Positions 17,948 through 26,670 of a stretch of DNA of 64,000 bases are shown piece by piece. Origin of the DNA: Solimonas terrae. GTDB taxonomy: Bacteria; Pseudomonadota; Gammaproteobacteria; Nevskiales; Nevskiaceae. The notes below the pieces were generated by a model. That model was not told where the DNA came from, did not search any database, and saw nothing but the letters and a program-made list of their open reading frames with translations. The stretch spans positions 124,001 to 188,000 of the forward strand of contig NZ_JAAMOW010000002.1 in the NCBI RefSeq assembly GCF_011067135.1, read 5' to 3'. The stretch's first letter is position 1. Each line of letters opens with the position of its first letter. Made by a program: the position numbers and the translations under genes.

Positions 17948-19024
17948 ATGGCAGCGCAACTCGACCACTACCGCCTGCTGGGCCGCTCCGGGCTGCGGGT
18001 CTCGCCGCTGGCGCTCGGCACCATGACCTTCGGCGTCGAGCAGGGCTGGGGCACCAGCGAAGCCGATGCCGAACGCATGGTGAATCTCTATGCCGAACAC
18101 GGCGGCAATTCCATCGATACCGCCAACTTCTATGCGAACGGTGCCTCCGAGCGCGTGCTCGGCAAGCTGCTCGCGGGCCGGCGTCAGCAGTTCGTGATCG
18201 CCAGCAAGTACAGTCTGACGATGCGGCCCGGCGATCCGAACGCCAGCGGCAACCATCGCAAGAACATGCTGCAGTCGGTCGACGACAGCCTGCGCCGTCT
18301 CGGCACCGACCATCTCGATCTGCTCTATCTGCATGTCTGGGACAGCCGCACGCCGGTCGACGAGATCCTGCGGGCGTTCGACGATCTCGTGCGCGCCGGC
18401 AAGATCGCCTACATCGGCCTGTCCGACACGCCGGCCTGGCAGGCCTCGCGCATGCAGGCGATCGCCGAGCTGCGCGGCTGGACGCCGTTCGCCGCGCTGC
18501 AGATTCCGTACAACCTCACCGAGCGCACCGTCGAGCGCGAGCTGATGCCGATGGCGCGCGAGATGGGTCTCGGCGTGCTGCCGTGGTCGCCGCTCGCCGG
18601 CGGCGTGCTGTCCGGCAAGTACCAGCAGAGCGATCTGGCGCAGCCGAAGGGCGAGGCGCAGCCGCGCTTCGATTCGCGCCAGCAGATCAATCTGGCCACC
18701 GGGCGTCTCAGCGAACGCAATCTGGCGATCGCGACGGTCGCGGCCGAAGTGGCCGGCGAACTCGGCTGCACGACGGCGCAGGTGGCATTGGCCTGGACGC
18801 TGCTCAATCCCGCCGTGACCTCGCCGATCCTCGGCGTACGCACGCTGGCGCAGCTGCAGGACAATCTCGGTGCGCTGGCCGTGCGGTTCAGTGATGCGCA
18901 GATCGCCCGACTCGATGCGGTCAGTCGTATCGAACTCGGTTTCCCGCACGACTTCCTTGCCAGCGAAGCGACCATGCGCACGATGTTCGGCGGCGTCACG
19001 GTCGCGACGCGGACGGTGCACTGA
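17948..19024 (+). CDS. Aldo/keto reductase
   Basis: 358-residue NADPH-dependent (beta/alpha)8 oxidoreductase of the AKR11/YajO-like type. Catalytic tetrad pieces are visible: Asp and Tyr in IDTANFYANGASE, Lys in VIASKYS and His in LLYLHVWDS. Segment IPYNLTERTVERELMPMA and the C-terminal SPILGVRTLAQL fit NADP binding. The first ATG with the LLGRSGLRVSPL start motif is at 17948. It is 13 bases upstream of the acyl-CoA ligase gene, so they form an operon; reduction or oxidation of a carbonyl before CoA activation is plausible. Confidence 0.9.
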   Translation: MAAQLDHYRLLGRSGLRVSPLALGTMTFGVEQGWGTSEADAERMVNLYAEHGGNSIDTANFYANGASERVLGKLLAGRRQQFVIASKYSLTMRPGDPNASGNHRKNMLQSVDDSLRRLGTDHLDLLYLHVWDSRTPVDEILRAFDDLVRAGKIAYIGLSDTPAWQASRMQAIAELRGWTPFAALQIPYNLTERTVERELMPMAREMGLGVLPWSPLAGGVLSGKYQQSDLAQPKGEAQPRFDSRQQINLATGRLSERNLAIATVAAEVAGELGCTTAQVALAWTLLNPAVTSPILGVRTLAQLQDNLGALAVRFSDAQIARLDAVSRIELGFPHDFLASEATMRTMFGGVTVATRTVH

Positions 19025-19037
19025 GCGGACCACGGTC

Positions 19038-20579
19038 ATGGACGACGATCTGCATCGCCCGCTGTACGTTCCCGACCTGCTCGCCAACGCGCTGAGCCAG
19101 GATCCGCAGCGTCCGCTGCTGCAGCTGCTCGGCGGGCCGATGCTGAGCGTCGGCGAGGTGCGCGATGCCGCCAGCCGCTTCGTCCAGGCGCTGGCCAGCG
19201 TCGGCATCGGCAAGGGCACGCGCGTCGGCATGCTGTCGGCGAACCGGCCGGAGGTGCTGCACACGGTCAACGCCTTCCAGCTGCTGGCGGTGATCTCGGC
19301 GCCGATGCATCCGCTCGGCGGCTTCGACGATCACCTGCATGTCGTCAACGATGCCGCCCTCGAATGGCTGATCTTCGATGCGCGCTATGCCGAGCGCGCG
19401 CTGCAGCTGGCGAAACAGGTGCCGTCGCTGCGCCTGCTCGCGTTCGGCGCACAGGACGGCGCCGACGATCTGTGCGTGCGCGCCGAAACCTTCGCGCCGC
19501 GCAAGCTCGTTCCGCCGAAAGTCGGGCCGCATGATGTACAGCGCCTCGGCTACTCCGGCGGTACCACCGGCAAGCCGAAGGCGATCGCCAGCGTGCATCG
19601 CACCGGTCTGCAGACCGTGCAGATCATGATGGCGGAGTGGGAATGGCCGAGCCCGCCACGCTTCCTCTCGTGCACGCCGCTGTCGCACGCCGGTGCGGCA
19701 ATGTTCCTGCCGACCCTGCTCAAGGGCGGCACGATGCTCGTGCTGCCGGCCTTCGAGCCGGCCGCGGTCATGCAGGCGATCCAGGATTACCGCATCAACT
19801 GCATGATGCTGGTGCCGACGATGATCTACGCCCTGCTCGACCATCCGCGCTTCGGCGATTTCGACCTGTCGAGTCTGGAGACGATCTTCTACGGCGCCTC
19901 GGCGATCGCGCCGGCGCGGCTGAAGGAAGCGATCGAACGCATCGGCCCGGTGTTCTCGCAGTTTTACGGGCAGGCCGAGGCGCCGATGGCGGTGACGATG
20001 CTGCGCAAGCGCGAGCACGACGTCGACGACCTGCAGCGCCTTGCCAGCTGCGGACGGCCGACGCCGTGGGTGCATGTCGAGCTGCTCGACGCCGACAACC
20101 GGCCGGTCGCCGACGGCGAGCCGGGCGAGATCTGCGTGCGCGGGCCGCTGATCATGGACGGCTATCGCGACAACCCGCAGCTGACCGCCGAGGTCTTCGC
20201 CGGCGGCTGGCTGCACAGCGGCGATGTCGCCGTGCGCGATCCCGGCGGCTTCCTGCGCATCATCGACCGCACCAAGGACATGATCGTCAGCGGCGGCTTC
20301 AACATCTATCCGCGCGAGATCGAGGACATCCTCAGTCAGCATCCGGCGGTCGCGCAGGTGGCCGTGATCGGCACGCCGCACGAGAAGTGGGGTGAGGCGG
20401 TGACGGCACTGGTCGTGTTGCGCAGCGGACAGCAGGTCGTCGCCGACGAGCTGGCGGCCATGGTCACCGCGCGCAAGGGTGCGTTCCAGGCACCGAAGCG
20501 CGTCGAGTTCATCGCTGCGATTCCGCAGACGGCGGTCGGCAAGCCGGACAAGAAGGCGCTGCGCGCGCGGTACGCATAG
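19038..20579 (+). CDS. AMP-binding acyl-CoA ligase (class I adenylate-forming)
   Basis: 513-residue acyl/aryl-CoA synthetase: carboxylate + ATP + CoA to acyl-CoA + AMP + PPi. Motifs seen: P-loop YSGGTTGKPK at about residues 172-181, YGQAEA (the A5 core), the GWLHSGDVAVRD and DRTKDMIVSGGFNIYPREIE hinge motifs, and the C-terminal catalytic Lys502 in TAVGKPDKK. The length is normal for FadD/LcfB-like enzymes. The GTG/ATG further upstream lies inside the preceding gene, so ATG 19038 is preferred. It would activate a carboxylated side chain or ring-cleavage acid for the beta-oxidation enzymes elsewhere in the window. Confidence 0.92.
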   Translation: MDDDLHRPLYVPDLLANALSQDPQRPLLQLLGGPMLSVGEVRDAASRFVQALASVGIGKGTRVGMLSANRPEVLHTVNAFQLLAVISAPMHPLGGFDDHLHVVNDAALEWLIFDARYAERALQLAKQVPSLRLLAFGAQDGADDLCVRAETFAPRKLVPPKVGPHDVQRLGYSGGTTGKPKAIASVHRTGLQTVQIMMAEWEWPSPPRFLSCTPLSHAGAAMFLPTLLKGGTMLVLPAFEPAAVMQAIQDYRINCMMLVPTMIYALLDHPRFGDFDLSSLETIFYGASAIAPARLKEAIERIGPVFSQFYGQAEAPMAVTMLRKREHDVDDLQRLASCGRPTPWVHVELLDADNRPVADGEPGEICVRGPLIMDGYRDNPQLTAEVFAGGWLHSGDVAVRDPGGFLRIIDRTKDMIVSGGFNIYPREIEDILSQHPAVAQVAVIGTPHEKWGEAVTALVVLRSGQQVVADELAAMVTARKGAFQAPKRVEFIAAIPQTAVGKPDKKALRARYA

Positions 20580-20584
20580 AAATC

Positions 20585-20663
20585 CTGCAGGAGCGGGCCA
20601 TGCCCGCGAACCTCGGGCCTTCGATCCGGCAAAGAAGGTCGCGCCCATGGGGCGCTCCTGCAG
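20585..20663. repeat. REP-like inverted repeat
   Basis: Ends CTGCAGGAGCG and CGCTCCTGCAG are perfect inverted copies. They enclose smaller symmetry (GGGCCATGCCC-type). It lies immediately after the acyl-CoA ligase stop. Short extragenic palindromes with GGAGCG ends are common in gammaproteobacteria; partial relatives are seen near 50.54 and 53.25 kb. Confidence 0.6.
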
Positions 20664-20691
20664 CAGTGACGTCTCGATTTGCCTGGATCGG

Positions 20692-21276
20692 CTGCTGATC
20701 CGGCCTTTGGTTCCGCGCTGCGGCGCGGGTTTCTTCTCTTTGCTTGTCCAAAGAGAAGAAACCAAGAGAAAGGACACCCCCGAGTCGTGCGCCGGCTGCG
20801 CCGGTTCCCGGCCATTCGACCGTGCTCGGGGCACGCGGCGACGCGACATCCCTGTCGCGACGCCGCTCGCCCGGCCGTCCTGGCCGGGCGACCCCTGCGC
20901 GCGGCCGAACAGCCGGCGCCTCCTAGGGGGACCCCGAACATCAAAAGCAACCGCTCCCTCTCCCGCTTGCGGGAGAGGGTTGGGGAGAGGGCGGCGCGCA
21001 ACGCCACGCTGTTGCCGTTCGCTTTTGCCTTTCGGGGTCCCCTTGGAGTGCACCGAGCAGCACAGCGAGCGCAGGGAATGGCGCGCCAGGACGGCGCGCC
21101 AAGTCGTCGTCGCGGCAGGGATGCCGCGTCGGCGACGGTCCCGAGCACGTGAGCAGCGCAGGCTTGCCCGCGTAGCGGGTGCCCTCCCAGGGGTGTGCTT
21201 TCTCTTGCTTCCTTCTCTTTGCACAAGCAAAGAGAAGGGAGTCGCGCCGCAGCGCGAAACCAAAGGTTCAATCAGG
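20692..21276. repeat. ~590-bp imperfect palindromic intergenic element
   Basis: The outer arms (20692-20785 and 21185-21276) are about 85-90% matched inverted copies, including CTTTGGTT, GCGCTGCGGCGCG and TTCTCTTTGCTTGT. Inner segments also pair: the GTGCTCGGG..GCACG blocks at 20821 and 21151, and GGGGACCCCGAA/CAAAAGC at 20924-20945 with its complement at 21020-21043. The centre near 20965 carries a GAGAGGG hairpin. No transposase or conserved protein is encoded; ORFs across it are composition-driven. It may be a chromosomal repeat family or a miniature mobile element. Confidence 0.65.
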
Positions 21277-21330
21277 AGCCGAGCAAAGCAGAACAGGCGC
21301 GGATCTTCTGCGAATTCCGAGTCGCCCCGA

Positions 21331-23595
21331 TTACCGCACCACGACCCGCACCCGCGCCAGATTCTCGATGCGCCCGAACGGCGTCGCCACATCGCCTTGC
21401 CGCTGCGAGACCGCGCGCAGCACAGCGAAATAGGTGCCCGGTTTGTCGTAGGCATGCGTCGCGGTCAACGACAGCATTGCTTGCGGCGTGAGCGCCGCGT
21501 CGTGCGGATAGTCGCCGATACCCTCGAAATCCCATTGCGCCGCGACGACGCTGCCGGCGCCCGGCGGCACTTCGATCTGCGCGCTGAAATGCACCGGCTC
21601 GCCGACCACCACGTCGGTACGCACACCGCCGTTGGCCTGCAGTGCGATCACCGGTTGGATGCCGCCGCGCTCGGCTGCACGGTCCGGCAGTTCGAGCTGC
21701 GCATCGACGATGCGGTAGCGCGTGCTCGACGGCCGCTGGCCGCTCTCCACCCAGCTTGCGAGATCGCGCAGACCCTGCTGCAGCGCGCCTTCGTAGCTGA
21801 CAGTGTGCGCACGCGCCGCCGGTGTCTGCGGATTGTCGTGATGCGTGTGATCGATGAACCAGATCGCAAACTGCTCGTCGCCGCGATCGCCGAGCGCGGC
21901 GCGCACCTTGCCGCGATACCAGTCGGCCTGCCACGCCAGCGCGTCGATATCCATCGCCGCTTCGAGCACCAGCATCCTGCCGTCGATGCGGCCCTCGGGG
22001 ACCGTGCCGGCGGTGTTGGCGGCGCCGAACGGGCCGATCAGCATTTCCCGCTGCGGATAGATCGGCCGGCCGTGCCCATCGCGGAACTGGTCCCAGCCGC
22101 ACATGTCGGGGGTCGGCAGCTGATGGCGATGATAGGTTTCGACCGCCAGCGCCCAGGCGTTGTCGATGCGTACGCGCGCGCCGGACCGCAGGCTGTTGAG
22201 CAGCGACTGGTCGGCGGCGTACGCAAAGCTCAGCCGGTGACCGTCGACGCGCGCGATCGGCACGCTGCGGCCGGCATCGTCGCCGTCGATGACGATCAGG
22301 TGTGCGTTGCGGCAATCTCCGTCCGGCATCGCCGCCAGCTCGAACTGCGGCGGAAAGCCCGGGGTGACGGCGCTGATCGTGGTGTCGAACGTGAAGCGCA
22401 GCGCGGCAAGTCCGGACGCCGGATCGTGGCCGAGGTAGCCGGGCTTGTTCCAGAAGTCGTCGACATAGCCCGGGTCGAGCATCGGCACCATCGGTGCGAC
22501 CTGCATGAAATAGCCGCTGTCGAGCTGCGCGTGGTTCCACCAGCCGCGCGGCGGAAAGCCCATGCGCGTGACTTCGCGCAGCGCCGCGCGTTCTTCGTCG
22601 TTCAGCGTCGCATAGGGATCGCCGCTGCCGCCGGGGCTGATCGCATCGACGATCGCCGGGAAACGATCGCGCTTCTTGAGGATGCGCAGCGCGTGCATGC
22701 GTACCGTGAACATGCTCGGAATCGCGTTCGGCGTCGCCATCACGAACGGCAGAAAGCCGTCCCAGACGTCGCGCGTGTTCTCGGCGCTGCCGATCACCTG
22801 GTACGAACCGCCGCTGCCACCGAACAGATAGCCGTAAGGGCGATGCGGGCCGTACAGCTCGGCGGCGATCACGCGCGAGTATTTCGCGGCCGCGGCATTG
22901 ACGCGGTATGCGGCGATCGCCGGATCGGCCATGCCGCCGGCGCGATCGGCGCCGCCGAGATTGGTCTGCACGTAGTACGCGCCGCTGTCCAGCGTGAACG
23001 GCAGGTTGCCGGTCGACACCTCGAACTCGATCGGGAACGGGCCGATGTCCTCGCTGAGCGCCATCGGGTAAGTGTTGTGGAAGAAGCGGCCCTGATACTG
23101 CTCGGCCGGCGGGAAATAGAACGAGAAGCGCGCGTCGCTGTTGCGGAAGCCGCCGTGCACGTAGCGGTGCGGCACCGGGTCGGCGCGCAACTCGTTGATA
23201 TCGACGTATGGCTCGGCATAGCGCGGATCGATCGAATCGCCGGTGATCTCGCCGACCGCGTCGACGTCGGCGGCCACGGCCTGCGGCGGCGCGGTATCCG
23301 ACGGCAGGCGTTCGCCGCCGAGTATGGACTTGCCGAAGATGCCGAGCCTGGCCTTGCCGCGCAGGGTGTCGCCGTCGATCGTCGCCGTGAAATCGACGGT
23401 GATCGGAATCGGCTTCTTCGCTTTCATCTGCCAGTGCAGGGCGCCGTCGCGGATCGTGCCGGCGATCTCGTGATTGCCGAGTGGGCTTTCGATGCGGCCG
23501 CTGAACCTGTCGTCGCCGGCGTCGATGTGCAGCTGCATGTCCTGCGGCCCGGCCGGCGTCGACATCGTCACTTTCCAGCTGCCCGTCGCATTCAC
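21331..23595 (-). CDS. Large esterase/tannase-like alpha/beta-hydrolase with PKD tail and N-terminal beta domain
   Basis: 754-residue protein, no signal peptide seen. Residues 4-95 are a beta-rich domain (AGPQ, FSGRIE, GKARLGIFGKS) matching the C-terminal domain of the P450 at 8.7-10.3 kb. The middle has a GGSGGS nucleophile-elbow-like motif with Ser261 followed by VIGSAENTRDVWDG, reminiscent of tannase-type hydrolases. The last ~100 residues resemble a PKD/Ig-like domain (VHFSAQIEVPPG ... WDFEG ... ATHAYDKPGTY). Start: GTG at 23595 has a GGGAG site 8 bases upstream. The longer TTG start at 23631 would place the start codon inside the palindrome at 23630. Ester hydrolysis is predicted; the substrate is unknown. 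Confidence 0.75.
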   Translation of the reverse strand: MNATGSWKVTMSTPAGPQDMQLHIDAGDDRFSGRIESPLGNHEIAGTIRDGALHWQMKAKKPIPITVDFTATIDGDTLRGKARLGIFGKSILGGERLPSDTAPPQAVAADVDAVGEITGDSIDPRYAEPYVDINELRADPVPHRYVHGGFRNSDARFSFYFPPAEQYQGRFFHNTYPMALSEDIGPFPIEFEVSTGNLPFTLDSGAYYVQTNLGGADRAGGMADPAIAAYRVNAAAAKYSRVIAAELYGPHRPYGYLFGGSGGSYQVIGSAENTRDVWDGFLPFVMATPNAIPSMFTVRMHALRILKKRDRFPAIVDAISPGGSGDPYATLNDEERAALREVTRMGFPPRGWWNHAQLDSGYFMQVAPMVPMLDPGYVDDFWNKPGYLGHDPASGLAALRFTFDTTISAVTPGFPPQFELAAMPDGDCRNAHLIVIDGDDAGRSVPIARVDGHRLSFAYAADQSLLNSLRSGARVRIDNAWALAVETYHRHQLPTPDMCGWDQFRDGHGRPIYPQREMLIGPFGAANTAGTVPEGRIDGRMLVLEAAMDIDALAWQADWYRGKVRAALGDRGDEQFAIWFIDHTHHDNPQTPAARAHTVSYEGALQQGLRDLASWVESGQRPSSTRYRIVDAQLELPDRAAERGGIQPVIALQANGGVRTDVVVGEPVHFSAQIEVPPGAGSVVAAQWDFEGIGDYPHDAALTPQAMLSLTATHAYDKPGTYFAVLRAVSQRQGDVATPFGRIENLARVRVVVR

Positions 23596-23629
23596 TACTC
23601 GCGCTCCCGGATCACGGCTTTTCGCCGTC

Positions 23630-23649
23630 AAGTTATCAACTGATAACTT
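23630..23649. promoter_or_regulatory. Palindrome AAGTTATCA-AC-TGATAACTT, candidate operator
   Basis: Perfect 9-bp arms around a 2-base centre, 35 bases upstream of the esterase-like gene start and facing the MFS gene's end. Unlike the TNNACA family, so a different regulator is implied. Confidence 0.55.
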
Positions 23650-23693
23650 ATGATCGCGGCAAGGCGACTGTCAACCGCTGCACGACCCTTCGT

Positions 23694-25061
23694 TCACGCA
23701 GCGCCCTGCGGCTTGCGCAAGGCCTGCACGCTGCAGGCGCCGGCCGCGAGTGCCAGCACCGACGCCACGAGCATCGGTGCCGGACCGGCGCCGAGACGCT
23801 GCGCGAGCATCGCCGCGACCGCAGTCGCGCCGAGGGTCTGTCCGGTGCCGCGGATCGTCGAATACATCGCGCCGGCGGCCGCGGCGCGGGTGGCGGGCGC
23901 GGCGCTCAGCACCTGACGCGAGTTCGGCGCGAAGAACATGCCGAAGCCAAGGCCGCAGACGGCGATGCGCCAGGCGATGTCGAAGGCCACCGGCGCCGCC
24001 GGCAGGAATGCGAGGCTGGCGAGACCGGCGAAGCCGATCGTCATGCCGATCGCGCCGAGTGCGCCCGCCGGATAGCGATCGGACAGCAGCCCGGACAAGG
24101 GTGCGACGACGACGCTGACGATCGGAATCGGTGCCAGCACGGCGCCGGCGGCGACCGGCGAAAAGCCGAATTCCTGCTGCAGGCGAATCGGCATGATGAC
24201 GGTGGTGATGGTCATCGCGATGTAGGCACTCAGCGAGCCGAGGCAAGGCAGTGCGATCTCGCGCTGTCGCAGCAGATCGATCGGCAGGATGGGGTGCGCC
24301 TGTCGCCGCTCGCGGCGCACGAAGTAAGCGCCTGCCGCGATGCCAAGCGGCACGATGATCGCCGGCAGCAGCATCGAGCGGCCATGAACGCCGCTCTCCA
24401 GGCCGATCACGATCAGACCCAGGGTACCGGCGCACAGCGCGGCGCCCGGCAGGTCGAACGGCGCGTGCTGGCGGATGCTGTCCGGCAGGGTTCTGTGACC
24501 GATCGCGATCGACAGGATGCCGAACGGCACGATCGCGGCGAACAGCCACGGCCATGCGGCGATCGCGAGGATGGCGCCGCCGACGGTCGGCGCGAACGCC
24601 GCGGCGCTGGCGGCGATCACCGTGTTCAGGCTGAGACCGCGACCGAGATGCGAGAGCGGATAGATCGAACGGATCAGCGCCGAGCTGACGCTCATCGCGG
24701 CGGCCGCGCCGAGCGCCTGCAGACCGCGTACGACGACCAGGAACGGCAGGCTGTGGGCGAAGAAACACAGGATCGTGGCAACGACGAACAGCGCCTGCCC
24801 GCACTGGTAGGTCTGGCGGTAGCCGAAGCGTTGACTGAGCGCCGACAGCGGCAGCATCGCCGCCATCAGCACGAACTGGTAGACGGTGACGACCAGCACC
24901 GCCGATGCCGGTTCGACGTGCAGATCGCGCGCCAGCGTCGGCAGCGCGACGTTGACGATCGCGCCGTCGACGATCGTCAGCACCGTGCCGAGCGAGACCG
25001 CGACGATCGCGACGTAACGACGCGGAGTCGGCAGGCCGCCGAAGCCGGAGGCTTGCGTCAT
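23694..25061 (-). CDS. MFS transporter, DHA2 (EmrB/QacA) type
   Basis: 455-residue inner-membrane drug/metabolite:H+ antiporter. The first membrane span carries DGAIVNVALPTLARDL, the DHA2 family motif C-like signature. The ALSQRFGYR loop matches motif A. About 13-14 hydrophobic spans follow to the C-terminus. The start MTQASGFGG at 25061 lies 11 bases past the stop of the VOC gene upstream, so the two are cotranscribed. Export of a toxic intermediate or antibiotic is likely; import of substrate is less usual for this family. Confidence 0.9.
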   Translation of the reverse strand: MTQASGFGGLPTPRRYVAIVAVSLGTVLTIVDGAIVNVALPTLARDLHVEPASAVLVVTVYQFVLMAAMLPLSALSQRFGYRQTYQCGQALFVVATILCFFAHSLPFLVVVRGLQALGAAAAMSVSSALIRSIYPLSHLGRGLSLNTVIAASAAAFAPTVGGAILAIAAWPWLFAAIVPFGILSIAIGHRTLPDSIRQHAPFDLPGAALCAGTLGLIVIGLESGVHGRSMLLPAIIVPLGIAAGAYFVRRERRQAHPILPIDLLRQREIALPCLGSLSAYIAMTITTVIMPIRLQQEFGFSPVAAGAVLAPIPIVSVVVAPLSGLLSDRYPAGALGAIGMTIGFAGLASLAFLPAAPVAFDIAWRIAVCGLGFGMFFAPNSRQVLSAAPATRAAAAGAMYSTIRGTGQTLGATAVAAMLAQRLGAGPAPMLVASVLALAAGACSVQALRKPQGAA

Positions 25062-25071
25062 GCCGCCACGA

Positions 25072-25542
25072 TCAGGTGATGCCGAAGGCCGGACGCACCG
25101 GGCTGCCGGCGTGGATTTCCTGCAGCTCGACGATGTTGCCGTCCGGATCGTGGAAATAGCAGGAGGTCACGCCGCCGGGCGCGAGATGCTGCGGCGGCGA
25201 GATGAAGTCGACGCCCGCCGCGAGCAGGCGCGCGTACTCGGCGTGGATGTCGATCACGTCTAAGGCGATGTGGCGGATGCCGACATCGCAGGCCGGCCGG
25301 CGTTCGCCGGGCCGGGGCCGCGGATGCGCATAGCAGAACACTTCCATCTGCATGTTGCCGAGCTGGAACTGTGCGACCTGTCCGCGCGTGTCGCGCAGGC
25401 CGACGATGTTCTCGAACGGTTCGAAGCCGCCGGGAATCGGCGAGACGCGGTCGAGCTGCAGGCCGAGCAGGTCGCGATAGAACGCGACGAAGCGGTCCAT
25501 GTCGGACGTCGCCAGCGAGATATGGTGCATGCCGCGGATCAT
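25072..25542 (-). CDS. VOC family dioxygenase/glyoxalase-like protein
   Basis: 156-residue protein with two glyoxalase modules. Module 1 starts MIRGMHHISLATSDMDRFVAFYRDLLG with a metal-ligand His in HHI. Module 2 has IRHIALDVIDI and ends DPDGNIVELQE with the metal Glu. Start at 25542 is better than 25569: a GGAAG site precedes it, and the family normally begins close to the first HHIS. It may be an extradiol dioxygenase-like or fosfomycin-resistance-like protein. Its pairing with an MFS exporter suggests detoxification, but a ring-cleavage role cannot be excluded. Confidence 0.82.
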   Translation of the reverse strand: MIRGMHHISLATSDMDRFVAFYRDLLGLQLDRVSPIPGGFEPFENIVGLRDTRGQVAQFQLGNMQMEVFCYAHPRPRPGERRPACDVGIRHIALDVIDIHAEYARLLAAGVDFISPPQHLAPGGVTSCYFHDPDGNIVELQEIHAGSPVRPAFGIT

Positions 25543-25579
25543 GGCGACTTCCAGTTGCGGTGGGTTCAAGAAAAGCGGG

Positions 25580-25702
25580 AACCGCAGATTTCACAGATTA
25601 CGCAGATCTGGAAGCAAAGCTGGTCGCGTTCGATCTGCGTGACGCGTCGTGGCCTGCGGCTTCTGCGTGAAAAATCTGTGTGAATCCGTGAAATCTGTGG
25701 TT
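25580..25702. repeat. Palindromic intergenic repeat (AACCGCAGATTTCACAGAT / AATCTGTGGTT)
   Basis: Left end AACCGCAGATTTCACAGATT and right end AATCCGTGAAATCTGTGGTT are inverted copies with few mismatches. Internal CGCAGATCTG and CGATCTGCGTG also pair. It separates the VOC/MFS pair from the aldo/keto reductase gene. Such A/T-rich palindromes recur in many proteobacterial genomes. Confidence 0.7.
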
Positions 25703-25720
25703 AATGAGCCTTGTCGTTGA

Positions 25721-26668
25721 TCAGTTGCTGCCCGTGATCCGATCGACTTCGGCGAGCTCCTCGGCGCTCAGCACCCAGCCGGCCGCGGCGACGTTCTGTT
25801 CGATCTGCGCGGGTTTGGTCGCGCCGCAGATCACGCTGGCGACGGTCGGCTGCTGCGCGAGCCAGCTGATCGCCAGTTCCAGCAGCGTGTGGCCGTGTGC
25901 GCGACAGAACGCGTCGAGTTCGCCGACCACGCGCAGATTGCGCTCGGTCATGAAGTTGTTGCCGAGGTTCAGGAAGTTGTCCTTGAGGCGTCCCTGCGCG
26001 TCGACGCCGTCGCGCGCCGAGTACTTGCCGGTCAGCAGGCCGCTGGCGAGCGGAAAGTACGGGATGAAGCCGAGACCGTAATGCGCGAGTGCCGGGATCA
26101 CGTCTTTCTCGGCGCCGCGATTGAGCAGGCTGTATTCGGTCTGCGCGCCGATGAAGGACGCGTAGCCATGATGCCGCGAGGTCCACAGTGCGTCGACGAT
26201 GCGCCAGGTTTCCAGATTCGAGCAGGCGATGTAGCGCACCTTGCCGTCGCGCACCAGATCGTCGAGCGCGCGCAGGGTTTCCTCGATGGGCGTGCCGTAG
26301 TCCGGCCAGTGGATCATGTAGACGTCGAGCCAGTCGGTGCCGAGGCGCCGCAGGCTGCCGTCGATCGCGCGCATGATGTAGCCGCGCGAGCTGTCGCGGA
26401 TGCGCGCGTTGTCGAGATCGACACCGAACTTGCTGAGCAGCACGATGTCCTTGCGCCGCGCGCCGAGCGCCTTGCCGAGCACCACTTCCGAGTCGCCGCC
26501 TTGCGTGCCGTAGCGGTCGGCGGTGTCGAAGAAATTGATGCCCAGATCAAGTGCCTTGGCGACGACCGCGTTCGACGCGTTCTGGTCGATGGTCCAGCCG
26601 AAGTTGTTGCAGCCCAGGCCGACCGTCGTCACGCGCAGGCCGCTGCGGCCGATTTGTCGCTTGTCCAT
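25721..26668 (-). CDS. Aldo/keto reductase
   Basis: 315-residue NADPH-dependent reductase, (beta/alpha)8 barrel. Tetrad residues are in FFDTADRYGTQGGDSE (Asp, Tyr), LLSKFG (Lys) and YMIHWPDYG (His). NADP-binding segment SVICGATKPAQIEQN is near the C-terminus. ATG 26668 with the IGRSGLRVTTVGLG opening is clearly the family start. It is the last gene of a tight four-gene run (KstD-like, Gfo/Idh-like, DUF3237, this gene) in which stops and starts touch or overlap, so a common pathway step is likely. Confidence 0.91.
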   Translation of the reverse strand: MDKRQIGRSGLRVTTVGLGCNNFGWTIDQNASNAVVAKALDLGINFFDTADRYGTQGGDSEVVLGKALGARRKDIVLLSKFGVDLDNARIRDSSRGYIMRAIDGSLRRLGTDWLDVYMIHWPDYGTPIEETLRALDDLVRDGKVRYIACSNLETWRIVDALWTSRHHGYASFIGAQTEYSLLNRGAEKDVIPALAHYGLGFIPYFPLASGLLTGKYSARDGVDAQGRLKDNFLNLGNNFMTERNLRVVGELDAFCRAHGHTLLELAISWLAQQPTVASVICGATKPAQIEQNVAAAGWVLSAEELAEVDRITGSN

Positions 26669-26670
26669 GT

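Noticed and set aside
20692-21276. Insertion sequence
   Set aside because: Inverted ends present but no transposase gene or remnant could be read and no target duplication was seen.
20479-23643. 1054-residue plus-strand reading frame
   Set aside because: Antisense of the esterase-like gene and the palindromic repeat; residue composition is repeat-like.
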